From: Planomicrobium sp. Y74
Lineage (GTDB): Bacteria > Bacillota > Bacilli > Bacillales_A > Planococcaceae
Length of the DNA stretch: 64,000 bases
Direction of reading: 5' to 3'
NCBI RefSeq assembly: GCF_003668635.1
Contig: NZ_RCWH01000010.1
Coordinates: 1-64,000, forward strand
Shown: piece after piece, positions 1 to 10,518 of the stretch
Layout: each line of letters begins with the position of its first letter
How positions within the stretch are numbered: position 1 is the stretch's first letter
Notes under the pieces: model-generated
Seen by the model: only the letters and a program-made list of their open reading frames with translations
Database searches by the model: none
What the model was told of the DNA's origin: nothing
Position numbers and translations under genes: made by a program

Positions 1-97
1 GCCACACCCGTTCCCATCCCGAACACGGCAGTTAAGCTCTTTTGCGCCGATGGTAGTTGGGGGTCTCCCCCTGTGAGAGTAGGACGCCGCTGGGCAT
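1..97 (+). rRNA. rrf: 5S ribosomal RNA, 3' part
   Basis: The first bases read as the middle and 3' end of a bacterial 5S rRNA, with the conserved CCCGAACACGG segment near 18-28 and the closing GAGAGTAGGACGCCGC near 75-90. The 5' end lies before the window, so an rRNA operon ends here. The exact mature 3' end is estimated. A strong terminator follows within 10 bases. Confidence 0.93.
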
Positions 98-104
98 ACA
101 GAAG

Positions 105-142
105 AAGGTCGTTACCGCGCAAGCGGTAGCGGCCTTTTTTCT
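105..142 (+). terminator. Intrinsic terminator of the rRNA operon
   Basis: A 14-bp stem (105-118 with 123-136, including G-T pairs) closes on a GCAA tetraloop and is followed by a run of T. It directly follows the 5S gene and should end the rRNA transcript. Confidence 0.9.
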
Positions 143-233
143 ATTTGGATATAGAAAGAACTTTGTTTAAAAATTTATATTATAGAAGATTAAAAACCAT
201 TAGAGTGGGAAAATTAAAAATGAGGTGGTAAGA

Positions 234-479
234 ATGAAATCAGGTATATACAAAGTAGAAGTAATAGATAAAAAAACAGCATTATTAAAATCATTGGATG
301 AAGAAAGTGAACAATATACTTTTCCGATGAGTGAGTTTACTCATGAAGTAACTGCAGGAGATGTTGTAGAGATTTGGCTCGAAGGAACTAAATGGAGAAC
401 TAAATATCTTGAAGAAGAGACTAAGTCAGCAAAAAGTCATTTAAAAGACTTTAAAAAAAGAATTTTTGAAGAGGATTAA
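234..479 (+). CDS. Small DUF3006-like protein
   Basis: An 81-residue acidic/basic protein with no cysteine, signal peptide or membrane segment. The layout (short beta-rich N-terminal half, a central GDVVEIW segment, and a charged helical tail ending KKRIFEED) resembles the DUF3006 family of small Bacillota proteins, whose function is unknown. I chose ATG 234 over GTG 225 because GAGGTGG at 222-228 is correctly spaced only for the ATG. The gene stands alone between the rRNA terminator and its own terminator at 488. Its codons are noticeably more AT-rich than those of the genes downstream. The family assignment is tentative. Confidence 0.6.
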   Translation: MKSGIYKVEVIDKKTALLKSLDEESEQYTFPMSEFTHEVTAGDVVEIWLEGTKWRTKYLEEETKSAKSHLKDFKKRIFEED

Positions 480-487
480 CTGACAGA

Positions 488-516
488 CCCGGAATAATAT
501 ATTCCGGGATTTTTTA
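488..516 (+). terminator. Intrinsic terminator after the DUF3006-like gene
   Basis: A perfect 9-bp stem CCCGGAATA/TATTCCGGG with a 3-base loop is followed by seven T. It separates the small gene from the CtsR operon. Confidence 0.88.
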
Positions 517-538
517 TTTTATATTCAGTACGTCATAT

Positions 539-568
539 TTGAAATCTATAAAAACCATGCGTTATAAT
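539..568 (+). promoter_or_regulatory. SigmaA promoter of the ctsR operon
   Basis: TTGAAA (539-544) and a perfect TATAAT (563-568) are separated by 18 bp. The promoter lies immediately upstream of the CtsR operator, the usual arrangement for class III heat-shock genes. Confidence 0.8.
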
Positions 569-570
569 TA

Positions 571-593
571 AGTCAAATATAGTCAAAGTCAAC
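571..593 (+). promoter_or_regulatory. CtsR operator (direct heptad repeat)
   Basis: AGTCAAA-TAT-AGTCAAA at 571-587 exactly matches the known CtsR operator, a directly repeated heptad with a 3-bp spacer. A third overlapping copy, AGTCAAC, runs 587-593. The site covers the expected transcription start just downstream of the -10, so bound CtsR would block initiation. This implies autoregulation of ctsR-mcsA-mcsB-clpC. Confidence 0.9.
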
Positions 594-623
594 TTTAGTA
601 GGTGGAATAAAGGGGTGAATGCG

Positions 624-1091
624 ATGCGGAACATTTCTGATGTAATTGAAGGGTATTTGAAGCAAGTTATCGAATTAAGCGAGAGAGAATATATTGAGAT
701 TAAAAGAAGCGAAGTGGCTGAAAAGTTTCAATGTGTCCCTTCCCAGATAAATTATGTTATTAATACAAGATTTACTCCAGAGAGAGGTTACATGGTTGAG
801 AGTAAAAGAGGTGGCGGTGGCTATATTCGAATAAAACGTATACGCCTTCACCAAAAATCCGACTTAATAGCTGGTGTCATTAAACATTTAGAGAATGGTG
901 CTACTCAAAGTATGGCTGAAGATATTGTTTTTCGCCTGTTAGATGAAGAGATTATAACAAAGCGGGAAGCAAAGATGATTTTGAGTGCTATCGATCGATC
1001 AACACTCCTGTTGGGTCTGCCTTTAAGGGATGAAGTCAGAGCACGCATTTTAATAGCTATGTTATTTACCGTTCAGTTCCAGTCAAATTAG
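624..1091 (+). CDS. ctsR: Transcriptional repressor CtsR
   Basis: CtsR represses class III heat-shock genes (clp genes and its own operon) and is inactivated by heat and by McsB. The 155-residue protein has an N-terminal winged helix-turn-helix (about 5-70), with the recognition region around residues 28-50 and the glycine-rich wing at residues 63-66. Arg62, just before the glycines, corresponds to the arginine that McsB targets in characterised CtsR. The C-terminal half is the dimerisation domain. I chose ATG 624, with AGGGG 8 bases upstream; an in-frame GTG at 615 would add three residues not typical of the family. It is first in the operon, 14 bp before mcsA. Confidence 0.95.
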   Translation: MRNISDVIEGYLKQVIELSEREYIEIKRSEVAEKFQCVPSQINYVINTRFTPERGYMVESKRGGGGYIRIKRIRLHQKSDLIAGVIKHLENGATQSMAEDIVFRLLDEEIITKREAKMILSAIDRSTLLLGLPLRDEVRARILIAMLFTVQFQSN

Positions 1092-1105
1092 TAAGGAGTG
1101 GTACG

Positions 1106-1639
1106 ATGATATGCAATCAGTGCGGGGAACGTCCAGCATCTGTCTTGGTAAAACAAAAGAGAAATGGACAACTTACGGAAAGGCATTTATGTCATGTTTG
1201 CGCAGCGGAGAACCACAACTTAAACTTAGCTTTTGAACAAGATCCACTGGCTATTCACCAATTACTTTCAAATTGGTTTCCAGTACAATCTCCATCGGTT
1301 AGTCCTGTGCAAAAAGAAGTTTCGGTATGTCCTTCCTGTGGATTTACATTTAATAATTTTTTGAAATTAGGCAAATTCGGATGTGCGACTTGTTATGAAA
1401 CGTTTGAATCGAACTTGGAGGAAATTTTCAAACGTCTGCATAATGGGAACAAAGAACATACTGGGAAAATCCCAGCCTCTTATGGCAGCACCTTAAAAAT
1501 AAAAAAAGAAATAGAAGAGTTAAGAAAGCAATTAAAAGTTTCTATAGAAGAAGAAGAATTTGAAGAAGCAGCACGATTGCGTGATCAAGTTAGAGAGTTG
1601 ACCAAAGAGCTCGAAGGGAGTGCTAATCATGGCGATTGA
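1106..1639 (+). CDS. mcsA: McsA, zinc-finger activator of the McsB arginine kinase
   Basis: McsA binds and activates the McsB protein arginine kinase and helps feed substrates to ClpC. The 177-residue protein carries two zinc-binding CxxC pairs, C3/C6 with C29/C32 and C75/C78 with C93/C96. A C-terminal UVR helical hairpin (about 136-172) is the type of motif that docks with Clp ATPases. The ATG has AAGGAG upstream. Its 3' end overlaps mcsB by 11 bp, which suggests translational coupling of activator and kinase. Confidence 0.94.
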   Translation: MICNQCGERPASVLVKQKRNGQLTERHLCHVCAAENHNLNLAFEQDPLAIHQLLSNWFPVQSPSVSPVQKEVSVCPSCGFTFNNFLKLGKFGCATCYETFESNLEEIFKRLHNGNKEHTGKIPASYGSTLKIKKEIEELRKQLKVSIEEEEFEEAARLRDQVRELTKELEGSANHGD

Positions 1640-2729
1640 TCGTTTTTTGGAACCTAAAGCGAGCAGTTGGATGGCTAATGAAGGAGAAAATACCGATATA
1701 GCCATGAGCACTAGAATAAGGTTAGCGCGAAATCTTAATGAATTTAAATTTCCATATGCTTTCACAGAAGATGAAGCTTTAAAAGTCGATAAGGCAGTCT
1801 CTTCTGTGTTGTTAGATAAGGGGAAAGACTTGAATCAGGAATTTACCCATATCGATATACATGAGGTTTCTTCGTTGCACAGGGAGTTGTTGGTGGAAAA
1901 GCATTTAATCAGTCCCCATTTGGCGGCAGGAGTACATTCCGGTTCTGTACTGCTTTCTAAAAATGAAGAACTAAGCATCATGATAAATGAAGAGGATCAT
2001 TTGCGAATACAGAGTTTACAATCAGGATTTCATTTGCAAGAAGCTTATCAAATCGCTAATCAATTAGATTCCCTGTTAGAGGAAAATCTGCAATATGCTT
2101 TTCATGAGAAGTTCGGATATTTGACCAGTTGCCCAACAAATACGGGAACAGGCATGAGAGCTTCGGTCATGCTTCACCTTCCAGCTTTGACGATGTCTCA
2201 GCAAATCACTCGTATTATTCCTGCTATTTCACGCTTAGGAATGGTTGTGAGGGGTATCTATGGAGAAGGAAGCGAAGCTTTGGGAAATGTTTATCAGATT
2301 TCCAATCAATTGACGCTTGGTAAATCCGAATATGAAATTCTTCAGGATTTGCAGAATATGACTGAGCAAATTATTGAGCAGGAACGACGAGCGAGACAAG
2401 CAATTCTAAGCAATTCACCGCTTAAACTAGAAGATCGTATTTATCGATCACTCGGTATCCTGACTTATTCAAGACTACTAACCACTGAAGAGGCAGCTAA
2501 ATGCCTTTCAGACGTACGTCTGGGAATAGATTTAGAGTTAATACAAAATATTGATATGTCTATCCTGAATGAATTGATGGTTTTTATGCAGCCCGCTTTT
2601 TTACAACACTATTCAGAGAAACCTTTGTCACCCAATGAACGTGATATCGCCCGGGCTAAACTTTTCCGGGAACGTTTGAAAGAAGAATACAAAATTAACG
2701 GAGATAAAGAAGGAGAGGATTCTGTATGA
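1629..2729 (+). CDS. mcsB: Protein arginine kinase McsB
   Basis: McsB phosphorylates arginines on CtsR and on misfolded proteins; the phosphoarginine tag directs them to ClpCP. The 366-residue protein keeps the phosphagen-kinase fold: STRIRLARN at 27-35, the acidic NEEDHLRIQ segment near residue 120, and the catalytic cysteine loop SCPTNTGTG in the middle third. ATG 1629 was chosen over GTG 1620 because AAGGGAG lies just upstream. It overlaps mcsA by 11 bp and clpC by 4 bp (ATGA), so the set is tightly coupled. Confidence 0.95.
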   Translation: MAIDRFLEPKASSWMANEGENTDIAMSTRIRLARNLNEFKFPYAFTEDEALKVDKAVSSVLLDKGKDLNQEFTHIDIHEVSSLHRELLVEKHLISPHLAAGVHSGSVLLSKNEELSIMINEEDHLRIQSLQSGFHLQEAYQIANQLDSLLEENLQYAFHEKFGYLTSCPTNTGTGMRASVMLHLPALTMSQQITRIIPAISRLGMVVRGIYGEGSEALGNVYQISNQLTLGKSEYEILQDLQNMTEQIIEQERRARQAILSNSPLKLEDRIYRSLGILTYSRLLTTEEAAKCLSDVRLGIDLELIQNIDMSILNELMVFMQPAFLQHYSEKPLSPNERDIARAKLFRERLKEEYKINGDKEGEDSV

Positions 2730-5164
2730 TGTTCAACAGATTTACACAAAGAGCACAGAAAGTTCTTCAACTAGCTCAAGAAGAAGCAATTCGGATGAAG
2801 CATGAATCTATTGGAACAGAGCATATTTTACTTGGTTTAATTCGTGAAGGCGGCGGTATTGCAGCCAAAGCTTTAGAAGCGATAGAAGTTAATACGCAGT
2901 TGATCGAAGAAGGGGTTACGGAACTTGTCGGAATTGGCGAAAAAGACGTCGGACCGATTGTGCATTATACTCCAAGAGCGAAAAAAGTTATCGAATTATC
3001 AGTTGATGAATCCAGAAAACTGGGCCACTCTTATATAGGTACAGAGCATTTGCTGTTAGCGCTTATTCGTGAGGGCGAAGGTGTAGCTGCCCGTGTTCTC
3101 GGTAACGCAGGAGTAAGTTTAAATAAAGCCCGCCAACAGGTATTGCAATTGCTTGGCAGCAATGAGCAGGCTTCTACAGGAAGCAGCCCGAACGCGTCAG
3201 CCAATACACCGACATTGGATGGTTTAGCCCGGGACTTGACGCAAGTTGCACGCGAAGGCAGCTTGGATCCAGTAATCGGAAGAAGTGACGAGATTACGCG
3301 AGTGATCGAAGTATTGAGCCGCCGTACAAAGAACAACCCAGTGTTGATTGGGGAGCCAGGTGTCGGTAAAACGGCCATTGCAGAAGGTTTGGCTCAACAA
3401 ATTGTTAATAATGAAATCCCGGAAACTTTACGTGATAAACGCGTAATGGTTCTTGATATGGGTACAGTTGTTGCTGGAACAAAATATCGCGGTGAGTTTG
3501 AAGATCGCCTGAAAAAAGTAATGGATGAGATTCGCCAGGCAGGCAACGTTATCCTGTTTATTGATGAACTTCATACGTTGATCGGTGCAGGCGGAGCAGA
3601 AGGTGCGATTGATGCTTCGAATATCCTTAAGCCAGCTTTGGCAAGAGGGGAATTGCAATGTATTGGTGCTACAACTTTGGATGAGTACCGTAAATACATT
3701 GAAAAAGATGCAGCTCTTGAACGACGCTTCCAACCAATTCAAGTAGATGAGCCTACTGTGGAAGAGTCCATTCAAATCATCAAAGGCCTGCGTGATCGTT
3801 ATGAAGCTCATCACCGTGTGAAAATTACGGATGAGGCAATTGATGCAGCAGCGAAGATGTCTGATCGTTATATTTCTGACCGTTTCCTGCCGGACAAAGC
3901 CATTGATTTAATTGATGAGGCGGGTTCGAAAGTAAGACTCCGCTCATATACGACTCCACCAGATCTTAAAGAGATGGAAGCGAAGCTCGAAGCTGCCCGT
4001 TCCGAGAAAAATGAAGCGGTACAAAGCCAGGAATTTGAAAAAGCGGCTTCTCTGCGCGATGCAGAACAGAAGTTGAAAGATCAATTGGAGAAAACCAAGA
4101 AAGAATGGAAAGAAAAGCAAGGCAAGGAAGAGTCTGAAGTGACTGTTGAAGACATTGCGAAAGTTGTTTCTATGTGGACAGGCATTCCTGTATCGAAACT
4201 GGCTCAGACTGAATCTGATAAATTACTGAATCTGGAAGAAATTCTTCATGGACGTGTTATTGGTCAAAATGAAGCAGTCACTTCCATTTCGAAAGCAATC
4301 AGACGTGCACGTGCAGGGTTGAAAGATCCTAAACGCCCAATCGGTTCGTTTATCTTCCTTGGACCAACTGGGGTAGGTAAAACGGAATTGGCACGTGCTT
4401 TGGCTGAATCGATGTTCGGCGATGAAGATGCAATGATTCGCATCGATATGTCCGAATATATGGAAAGACATTCGACTTCCCGTCTGGTCGGTTCACCTCC
4501 AGGTTATGTCGGTTATGACGAAGGCGGACAGCTGACGGAAAAAGTCCGCAGAAAACCGTATTCTGTCGTACTTCTTGATGAAATTGAAAAAGCCCACCCA
4601 GATGTATTCAACATACTGTTGCAAGTACTTGAAGATGGGCGTTTAACAGATTCGAAAGGCCGTCGGGTCGATTTCCGCAATACAGTCATCATTATGACTT
4701 CTAACGTTGGGGCTGAAGAATTGAAATACAATAAGTATGTTGGTTTCAATTTAGAAGATGCCAAGACGGATTACAAAGACATGAAATCAAAAATGCTTGC
4801 AGAATTGAAAAAAGCATTCCGTCCAGAGTTCCTTAACCGGATTGATGACATGATCGTATTCCACTCTCTCGAAAAAGAAAACTTGCGTGAAATCGTGACA
4901 TTAATGACAAAACAATTGGCTGATCGCTTGCAGGAGCAGGATATTAATCTGGAATTGACAGAGGCTGCTCTCGATAAAATTGCCAAAGAAGGATACGATC
5001 CGGAGTACGGAGCTCGTCCTCTTCGCCGGTCACTGCAAAAACATGTAGAAGACCGCTTGTCTGAAGAACTTCTGAAAGGCACAGCATTAGCAGGTCAACG
5101 CATCATCTTTGATGTGGAGAATGATGAATTTGTGGTCCGGACAAAAGAACCTGTTAAGAAATAA
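2726..5164 (+). CDS. clpC: AAA+ unfoldase ClpC
   Basis: ClpC is the Hsp100 unfoldase that works with ClpP in general proteolysis and degrades phosphoarginine-tagged proteins. The 812-residue protein has a double Clp-N repeat (about 1-145), a first AAA domain with Walker A GEPGVGKT near 209, and a coiled middle domain with a UVR-like segment (about 415-455). A second AAA domain follows with Walker [10 protein letters not shown] near 549. VGF near residue 672 matches the loop that docks onto ClpP. It starts at ATG 2726, overlapping the mcsB stop, and a strong terminator follows, making it last in the operon. Confidence 0.97.
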   Translation: MMFNRFTQRAQKVLQLAQEEAIRMKHESIGTEHILLGLIREGGGIAAKALEAIEVNTQLIEEGVTELVGIGEKDVGPIVHYTPRAKKVIELSVDESRKLGHSYIGTEHLLLALIREGEGVAARVLGNAGVSLNKARQQVLQLLGSNEQASTGSSPNASANTPTLDGLARDLTQVAREGSLDPVIGRSDEITRVIEVLSRRTKNNPVLIGEPGVGKTAIAEGLAQQIVNNEIPETLRDKRVMVLDMGTVVAGTKYRGEFEDRLKKVMDEIRQAGNVILFIDELHTLIGAGGAEGAIDASNILKPALARGELQCIGATTLDEYRKYIEKDAALERRFQPIQVDEPTVEESIQIIKGLRDRYEAHHRVKITDEAIDAAAKMSDRYISDRFLPDKAIDLIDEAGSKVRLRSYTTPPDLKEMEAKLEAARSEKNEAVQSQEFEKAASLRDAEQKLKDQLEKTKKEWKEKQGKEESEVTVEDIAKVVSMWTGIPVSKLAQTESDKLLNLEEILHGRVIGQNEAVTSISKAIRRARAGLKDPKRPIGSFIFLGPTGVGKTELARALAESMFGDEDAMIRIDMSEYMERHSTSRLVGSPPGYVGYDEGGQLTEKVRRKPYSVVLLDEIEKAHPDVFNILLQVLEDGRLTDSKGRRVDFRNTVIIMTSNVGAEELKYNKYVGFNLEDAKTDYKDMKSKMLAELKKAFRPEFLNRIDDMIVFHSLEKENLREIVTLMTKQLADRLQEQDINLELTEAALDKIAKEGYDPEYGARPLRRSLQKHVEDRLSEELLKGTALAGQRIIFDVENDEFVVRTKEPVKK

Positions 5165-5177
5165 GCAATAAGATATT

Positions 5178-5213
5178 CCGCTCGCCGGAGAAGTTTTCCG
5201 GCGAGCGGTTTTT
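5178..5213 (+). terminator. Intrinsic terminator after clpC
   Basis: A perfect 12-bp GC-rich stem (5178-5189 with 5197-5208) is followed by five T. It ends the CtsR operon 14 bases after the clpC stop. Confidence 0.92.
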
Positions 5214-5231
5214 CATTAGAAGGAGGAGCAC

Positions 5232-6608
5232 ATGGCTAAGAAGAAAACAAAATTCGTATGCCAATCGTGTGGGTACGAATCAGCAAAGTGGATGGGGAAA
5301 TGCCCGAATTGCGGCGTATGGAACCAAATGACCGAAGAAGTTGAAATGGCTGTTCCTAAAGGGACGAGAAGTACTTTTCAGCATACAGCTTCAGCACCTC
5401 AGAAAGCGACGCCCATCAATTCCATCGAGACAAAAGAAGAACCGCGCGTTACGACTGAGCTCAGTGAGCTAAACCGTGTACTCGGTGGGGGAATTGTACC
5501 CGGCTCACTCGTACTGATCGGTGGAGACCCAGGTATCGGGAAATCGACGTTACTGCTGCAAGTGTCGGCGATGCTGGCTAATAGCGGCAGTAAAGTTCTC
5601 TACATTTCCGGTGAGGAATCCATCCGCCAGACTAAACTGCGGGCAGAGCGTCTCGACGCATCTTCTTCCAATCTGTATATTTACGCTGAAACTAACCTTG
5701 AGTTGATCAACCATACAATCGAAGAAGTGGATCCGGATTTCGTTATCGTCGATTCAATTCAGACGGTTCATCATCCTGAAGTTACGTCGGCTCCCGGCAG
5801 TGTTACGCAAGTCCGTGAAAGTACAGCAGAATTGATGCGCATTGCCAAAACGAAGAATATTGCCATCTTCCTTGTGGGACATGTAACGAAGGAAGGGCAG
5901 ATAGCCGGACCGAGAATTCTTGAACACATGGTGGACACGGTTCTTTACTTTGAAGGGGAGCGCCATCATACGTACCGGATTTTGCGCAGTGTCAAAAACC
6001 GCTTTGGTTCAACAAATGAAATCGCGATTTTTGAAATGCTGCAAAGCGGGTTAAAAGAAGTTTTGAATCCGTCCGAATTATTCCTCCAAGAACGATCCAG
6101 CGGAGCGGCCGGTTCGACAGTAGTGGCTTCAATGGAAGGGACACGGCCAATTCTGGTGGAAATTCAGGCGCTCGTTACACCATCGAGTTTCAATTATCCG
6201 AAACGGATGGCGACAGGTCTGGACCAGAACAGGGTTTCTCTATTGATGGCGGTACTGGAAAAGCGGATGGGTATGTTGCTTCAAGCACAGGACGCTTATA
6301 TCAAAGTGGCGGGCGGCGTTAAATTGGATGAGCCGGCCATCGATTTGGCTGTGTTGGCAAGTATAGTATCCAGTTACCGTGATGTTGCACCGAACGGTTT
6401 TGATTGTATTATTGGTGAAGTCGGGCTGACGGGCGAAGTACGGCGCGTCTCCCGTATTGAACAAAGAGTCCAGGAAGCGGCTAAGCTTGGTTTTAAACGT
6501 GCGATTGTTCCAAAGTCCAATATCGGCGGCTGGGATTTCCCGGAAGGCATCCGCGTAGTTGGAGTAGAAACAGTAAATGATGCATTAAAAGAAATTTTTC
6601 CACAATAG
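5232..6608 (+). CDS. radA: DNA repair protein RadA/Sms
   Basis: RadA is a RecA-like ATPase and helicase that promotes branch migration in recombination and repair. The 458-residue protein has an N-terminal C4 zinc finger (C10, C13, C24, C27), a RecA core with Walker [11 protein letters not shown] near residue 97, the family-specific KNRFG motif near 257, and a Lon-protease-like C-terminal domain. The start has a GGAGG site. It lies between two terminators, so it is probably transcribed apart from clpC and yacL, although I see no strong promoter in the 18 bp between the clpC terminator and the start; read-through may feed it. In Bacillus disA follows radA, but here yacL does. Confidence 0.96.
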   Translation: MAKKKTKFVCQSCGYESAKWMGKCPNCGVWNQMTEEVEMAVPKGTRSTFQHTASAPQKATPINSIETKEEPRVTTELSELNRVLGGGIVPGSLVLIGGDPGIGKSTLLLQVSAMLANSGSKVLYISGEESIRQTKLRAERLDASSSNLYIYAETNLELINHTIEEVDPDFVIVDSIQTVHHPEVTSAPGSVTQVRESTAELMRIAKTKNIAIFLVGHVTKEGQIAGPRILEHMVDTVLYFEGERHHTYRILRSVKNRFGSTNEIAIFEMLQSGLKEVLNPSELFLQERSSGAAGSTVVASMEGTRPILVEIQALVTPSSFNYPKRMATGLDQNRVSLLMAVLEKRMGMLLQAQDAYIKVAGGVKLDEPAIDLAVLASIVSSYRDVAPNGFDCIIGEVGLTGEVRRVSRIEQRVQEAAKLGFKRAIVPKSNIGGWDFPEGIRVVGVETVNDALKEIFPQ

Positions 6609-6632
6609 GAGGCTATGCCTCCTCTTTTTTTT
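6607..6632 (+). terminator. Terminator overlapping the radA stop codon
   Basis: A 7-bp stem AGGAGGC/GCCTCCT with a TAT loop is followed by CTTTTTTTT. Its first bases lie inside the radA TAG stop codon (6606-6608), a very compact arrangement. Confidence 0.85.
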
Positions 6633-6700
6633 GTCTGTACAGGGTCTAAACAGCGTTTTATAAATGATATGTGTATAATTGGGATGAAGGAGGTGGAAAT

Positions 6701-7798
6701 ATGTTAAAAAGAATTATCCAAGTTTTATTTTTATTGATCGGTGCAACTGTCGGAGTAATATTCTTACCTTATGTTTTTGAACTCATACCTATCGTCGACA
6801 ACCCTTGGATCAATAACGCAATAGTTTCCGCTCTTGTGGGAGCTATCATATTTTTCTTATTATCATTGTTGTTTGCAGATTCGTTGGTACGATTCATGAA
6901 GTGGATGGAAGAAAAGCTCCTCCATGCGCCGACACCGGATTTGCTGTTTGGAACCGTGGGACTGATTATCGGATTGATCGTGGCATTTCTCATCGGTTTT
7001 GCTTTGAGTACGATTGATATTCCACTTGTCGCGACTGCTGCTCCAATTATCCTGTCGGTGGTTCTCGGTTATCTCGGGTTCCAGGTTGGATTCCAGAAGC
7101 GGGACGAGATGTTGAGCATGCTCACGCCACCGAAAATGGCGTTGACAGCCAAGAAAAACGATGAGGATCAGGAATTAACAGCATTGCCAGTGAATAAAAC
7201 AAATTACAAGTTATTGGACACAAGCGTCATTATTGATGGGCGGATTGCGGATATTTCAGCTACAGGTTTCATGGAAGGCACGTTTGTCGTGCCGCAATTC
7301 GTGTTATCCGAACTGCAGCATATTGCGGATTCATCAGATACATTAAAGCGTACAAGAGGACGCCGTGGGCTCGACATCTTAAAGCGGCTGCAAAGTGAAC
7401 GTGAAGGTGCCATCATGATTACGGAAGAAAGTTTTGATGAAGTGGCGGAAGTGGATTTGAAATTGATGCGTGCAGCCAAGAAAATGGGCGGACAGGTCGT
7501 CACAAATGATTTTAATCTGAATAAAGTTTGTGAACTGCATAATGTGCCTGTCTTGAATATCAATGATTTGGCCAATGCTGTAAAACCCGTGGTTATACCG
7601 GGTGAAGATATGCATGTAGTCGTGATTAAAGACGGGAAAGAACAAAATCAGGGTGTCGCTTATTTGGATGACGGTACGATGATTGTCATCGAAGACGGAA
7701 AGAAATACATCGGCGATGCAATCGATGTAACAGTTACAAGTGTGCTGCAAACTTCTGCGGGACGTATGATTTTTGCTAAGCCGCGCGGCACTAAATGA
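6701..7798 (+). CDS. yacL: YacL-type membrane PIN/TRAM nuclease
   Basis: A 365-residue protein with four hydrophobic membrane segments in its first 140 residues. A PIN ribonuclease domain follows (about 168-290, acidic residues in LLDTSVIIDG and in the VTNDFNL segment), with a C-terminal TRAM RNA-binding domain. The family is conserved in Bacillota and its cellular substrate is not settled. ATG 6701 was chosen because AAGGAGGTGG is perfectly spaced; an in-frame upstream start would include that site. A TATAAT preceded by TGTG at 6674-6679 may act as an extended -10 promoter. It heads a run into ispD, 21 bp downstream. Confidence 0.9.
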   Translation: MLKRIIQVLFLLIGATVGVIFLPYVFELIPIVDNPWINNAIVSALVGAIIFFLLSLLFADSLVRFMKWMEEKLLHAPTPDLLFGTVGLIIGLIVAFLIGFALSTIDIPLVATAAPIILSVVLGYLGFQVGFQKRDEMLSMLTPPKMALTAKKNDEDQELTALPVNKTNYKLLDTSVIIDGRIADISATGFMEGTFVVPQFVLSELQHIADSSDTLKRTRGRRGLDILKRLQSEREGAIMITEESFDEVAEVDLKLMRAAKKMGGQVVTNDFNLNKVCELHNVPVLNINDLANAVKPVVIPGEDMHVVVIKDGKEQNQGVAYLDDGTMIVIEDGKKYIGDAIDVTVTSVLQTSAGRMIFAKPRGTK

Positions 7799-7819
7799 TG
7801 GATAAAAGGATGTAAGCTC

Positions 7820-8515
7820 ATGAAATATACAGTTGTCTTGCCTGCCGCAGGGAGCGGCAAGCGGATGAAAGCGGATAAAAACAAATTGCTGTTGGAGTTA
7901 TTTGAAAAACCGATATTCATCTATACACTTGAAGTTTTTCAGCGGGACCCGAAATGCGAGGCGATTTGGCTTGCTGTAAAAGAAGAAGAGCGGTCACTAA
8001 TGGAGGGTTTTGTGAAAGAATACGGGATCACGAAAGTGGCAGGCTTTGCTGTCGGCGGTTTTGAAAGGCAAGATAGCGTTCGGGCATGTCTCGAGATGAT
8101 TCCCGCGTGTGACGTGGTGCTCGTGCATGATGCGGCGCGTCCATTTATCGATGCCGAAGTGATTTCGCGTCTTGCAGAGGAAGCGGCGGCTTCCGGTGCA
8201 GCGATTGCAGGCGTTCGGGTAAAAGATACAATCAAAAAAGCGGAATCCGGTTTTATTACGGAAACGGTTGAACGGGAAAAATTATGGATGATCCAGACGC
8301 CACAAGCGTTTCGGTATTCATTGATAAAAGAAGCGGCGGCAGCAGCTTTTGAAGCAGGATTTCTTGGCACGGATGAAGCCATGCTTGTTGAAAGGCTCGG
8401 GCATCCGGTAAAGATTGTTGAGAGCAATTATGAAAATGTGAAAATGACTACGCCGGATGATTTGATTTATGGAAAAGCAATTTTGGAAAGTCGCAGACAG
8501 GAGGAACAGCAATGA
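7820..8515 (+). CDS. ispD: 2-C-methyl-D-erythritol 4-phosphate cytidylyltransferase
   Basis: IspD couples CTP to MEP in the non-mevalonate isoprenoid pathway, giving CDP-ME. The 231-residue protein opens with the nucleotidyltransferase motif PAAGSGKRM followed by the family lysine segment ADKNK, and has the conserved VHDAARPF motif around residue 100. The length is normal. The stop overlaps the ispF start (ATGA), so two enzymes of the pathway are translationally coupled. Confidence 0.96.
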   Translation: MKYTVVLPAAGSGKRMKADKNKLLLELFEKPIFIYTLEVFQRDPKCEAIWLAVKEEERSLMEGFVKEYGITKVAGFAVGGFERQDSVRACLEMIPACDVVLVHDAARPFIDAEVISRLAEEAAASGAAIAGVRVKDTIKKAESGFITETVEREKLWMIQTPQAFRYSLIKEAAAAAFEAGFLGTDEAMLVERLGHPVKIVESNYENVKMTTPDDLIYGKAILESRRQEEQQ

Positions 8516-8994
8516 TTCGGATTGGGCAAGGTTATGATGTGCATCAATTGGTTGAAGGCAGACCATTGATTTTAGGGGGGATTGAAATCCCACATCACAA
8601 GGGGCTTCTCGGCCATTCGGATGCGGATGTTTTACTGCATACGATTACGGATGCGGCACTTGGGGCGATTGGCGGTGGAGACATCGGCAAGCATTTTCCT
8701 GATACGGACCCCGAATTCAAGGATGCCGATTCCCGTAAACTTATGACGCATATCTGGCAATATGTGAAAGAGCAGGGATATGAACTTGGCAACGTGGATT
8801 GCACTGTTATTGCGCAAAAGCCGAAACTGGCGCCTTATATTGAACAATTAAGGGAGTCGATTGCCGGTTTATTGGAAGCGGATGTTTCGCAGGTCAATGT
8901 CAAGGCGACAACGAATGAAAAGCTCGGGTATTTGGGGCGCGAAGAAGGAATCGCGGCGCTCGCTGTGATCCTATTGGTGGAACGGAAGCTTTAA
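8512..8994 (+). CDS. ispF: 2-C-methyl-D-erythritol 2,4-cyclodiphosphate synthase
   Basis: IspF cyclises CDP-ME 2-phosphate to MEcPP in the MEP pathway. The 160-residue protein has the zinc ligands D9, H11 and H43, in YDVHQL and DVLLHTI, and the expected trimeric-family length. It overlaps ispD by 4 bp and is last in the yacL-ispD-ispF run; gltX starts about 58 bp later with its own ribosome site. Confidence 0.97.
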   Translation: MIRIGQGYDVHQLVEGRPLILGGIEIPHHKGLLGHSDADVLLHTITDAALGAIGGGDIGKHFPDTDPEFKDADSRKLMTHIWQYVKEQGYELGNVDCTVIAQKPKLAPYIEQLRESIAGLLEADVSQVNVKATTNEKLGYLGREEGIAALAVILLVERKL

Positions 8995-9052
8995 ACGCTT
9001 GCCTTTGAGTGATAGAATAGCAAAAGATAAAAGTTTCTTAGGAGGAAATCTA

Positions 9053-10516
9053 ATGACACAAGAAGTACGCGTACGCTATGCTCCGAGTCCGACTGGACAC
9101 TTACATATCGGCGGAGCCCGGACAGCGCTTTTCAATTATTTATATGCACGCCATCATGACGGGAAATTCATCGTCCGCATCGAAGATACGGATACGGCCC
9201 GCAATATCGAAACGGGAATCGAATCACAGCTGGATAATTTGAAATGGCTGGGCATCGAGCACGATGAGTCGGTTGATGTAGGAGGCGATTACGGCCCTTA
9301 CCGCCAAATGGAACGCTTGGATATCTACAAAGGCTATGCGGATGAGATGCTTGAAAAAGGCTTGGCTTTCAAATGTTTCTGTACAGCGGAAGAGCTCGAA
9401 GCAGAGCGTGAATCGCAAAAAGCGGCTGGCATCGCTGCACCGCAATACAGCGGAACATGCCGCAACTTGACTGCTGAAGATGTAAAAGGGCGGGAAGATG
9501 AAGGGAAATCCTATACGATCCGCGCGAAAGTTCCTGCTGACGTTACGTACAAGTTTGACGACTTGGTGCGTGGACCGATTTCATTCGAATCAAAAGATGT
9601 CGGCGATTGGGTGATGGTGAAGACAAACGGCATCCCTACGTATAATTTCGCTGTTGTCATCGATGATCATTTGATGAAGATTACTCATGTGTTCCGCGGA
9701 GAAGAGCATTTATCGAACACGCCGCGCCAGCAGATGATTTATGATGCATTCGGGTGGGAGCATCCGACATACGGCCATATGACGCTAATCATCAATGAAG
9801 ACCGCAAGAAACTGTCGAAGCGTGATGAGTCGATTATTCAATTCATCTCTCAATACAGAGAACTGGGCTATATTCCAGAAGCGCTCTTTAATTTCTTTGC
9901 GTTGCTTGGCTGGTCGCCTGAAGGGGAAGAAGAGATTTTCTCGAAAGAAGAGTTGATCAAAATCTTTGATGCCAACCGGTTGTCGAAATCACCTTCAATG
10001 TTCGATAAGCAGAAACTGACGTGGATGAACAACCAATACATCAAGCAAATGCCGCTTGAAGAAGTGGTTGAACTTGCAGTGCCGCATTTGCAGAAAGCGG
10101 GCAAATTGCCGGAAACAATGGATGTAGAACAGCAGGACTGGGCACAGCGCCTTGTGGCTCTATATCACGACCAGTTGAGTTTCGGAGCGGAAATCACGGA
10201 GCTGTCTGAACAATTCTTCACGGATGACCTCCATTACGGAGAAGAAGAAAAAGAAGTCCTGGCAGGCGAACAGGTGCCGGAAGTTATGGCTTCTTTCAAA
10301 GAGCAGCTGGAATCACTGGAAGCATTTGAACCTGCTGAAATTAAAGCAGCAATCAAAGCGGTGCAGAAAGCGACAGGGCATAAAGGGAAAAACCTCTTCA
10401 TGCCGATCCGTGTCGTAACAACTGGTCAGACGCATGGTCCGGAATTGCCGGATGCGATTGCATTATTAGGTAAAGATAAGACAATCGCACGGGTAGCTCA
10501 ATACGCAAGTGCATAA
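9053..10516 (+). CDS. gltX: Glutamyl-tRNA synthetase
   Basis: GltX charges tRNA-Glu and, in Bacillota that use the GatCAB route, probably also tRNA-Gln. The 487-residue class I enzyme has the HIGH-type motif HLHIGG near residue 15, a cysteine-containing insertion around 110-140 (CFC and C), and the KMSKS-equivalent KLSKRDES near 252. ATG 9053 follows a GGAGG site at the correct distance; a longer in-frame opening has no ribosome site. No convincing terminator follows: 3 bp after the stop a promoter begins for the Cys T-box unit. Confidence 0.96.
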   Translation: MTQEVRVRYAPSPTGHLHIGGARTALFNYLYARHHDGKFIVRIEDTDTARNIETGIESQLDNLKWLGIEHDESVDVGGDYGPYRQMERLDIYKGYADEMLEKGLAFKCFCTAEELEAERESQKAAGIAAPQYSGTCRNLTAEDVKGREDEGKSYTIRAKVPADVTYKFDDLVRGPISFESKDVGDWVMVKTNGIPTYNFAVVIDDHLMKITHVFRGEEHLSNTPRQQMIYDAFGWEHPTYGHMTLIINEDRKKLSKRDESIIQFISQYRELGYIPEALFNFFALLGWSPEGEEEIFSKEELIKIFDANRLSKSPSMFDKQKLTWMNNQYIKQMPLEEVVELAVPHLQKAGKLPETMDVEQQDWAQRLVALYHDQLSFGAEITELSEQFFTDDLHYGEEEKEVLAGEQVPEVMASFKEQLESLEAFEPAEIKAAIKAVQKATGHKGKNLFMPIRVVTTGQTHGPELPDAIALLGKDKTIARVAQYASA

Positions 10517-10518
10517 GA

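Noticed and set aside
7939-8427. 162-codon minus-strand open frame in ispD
   Set aside because: Antisense shadow rich in Ser/Ala with no start signal.
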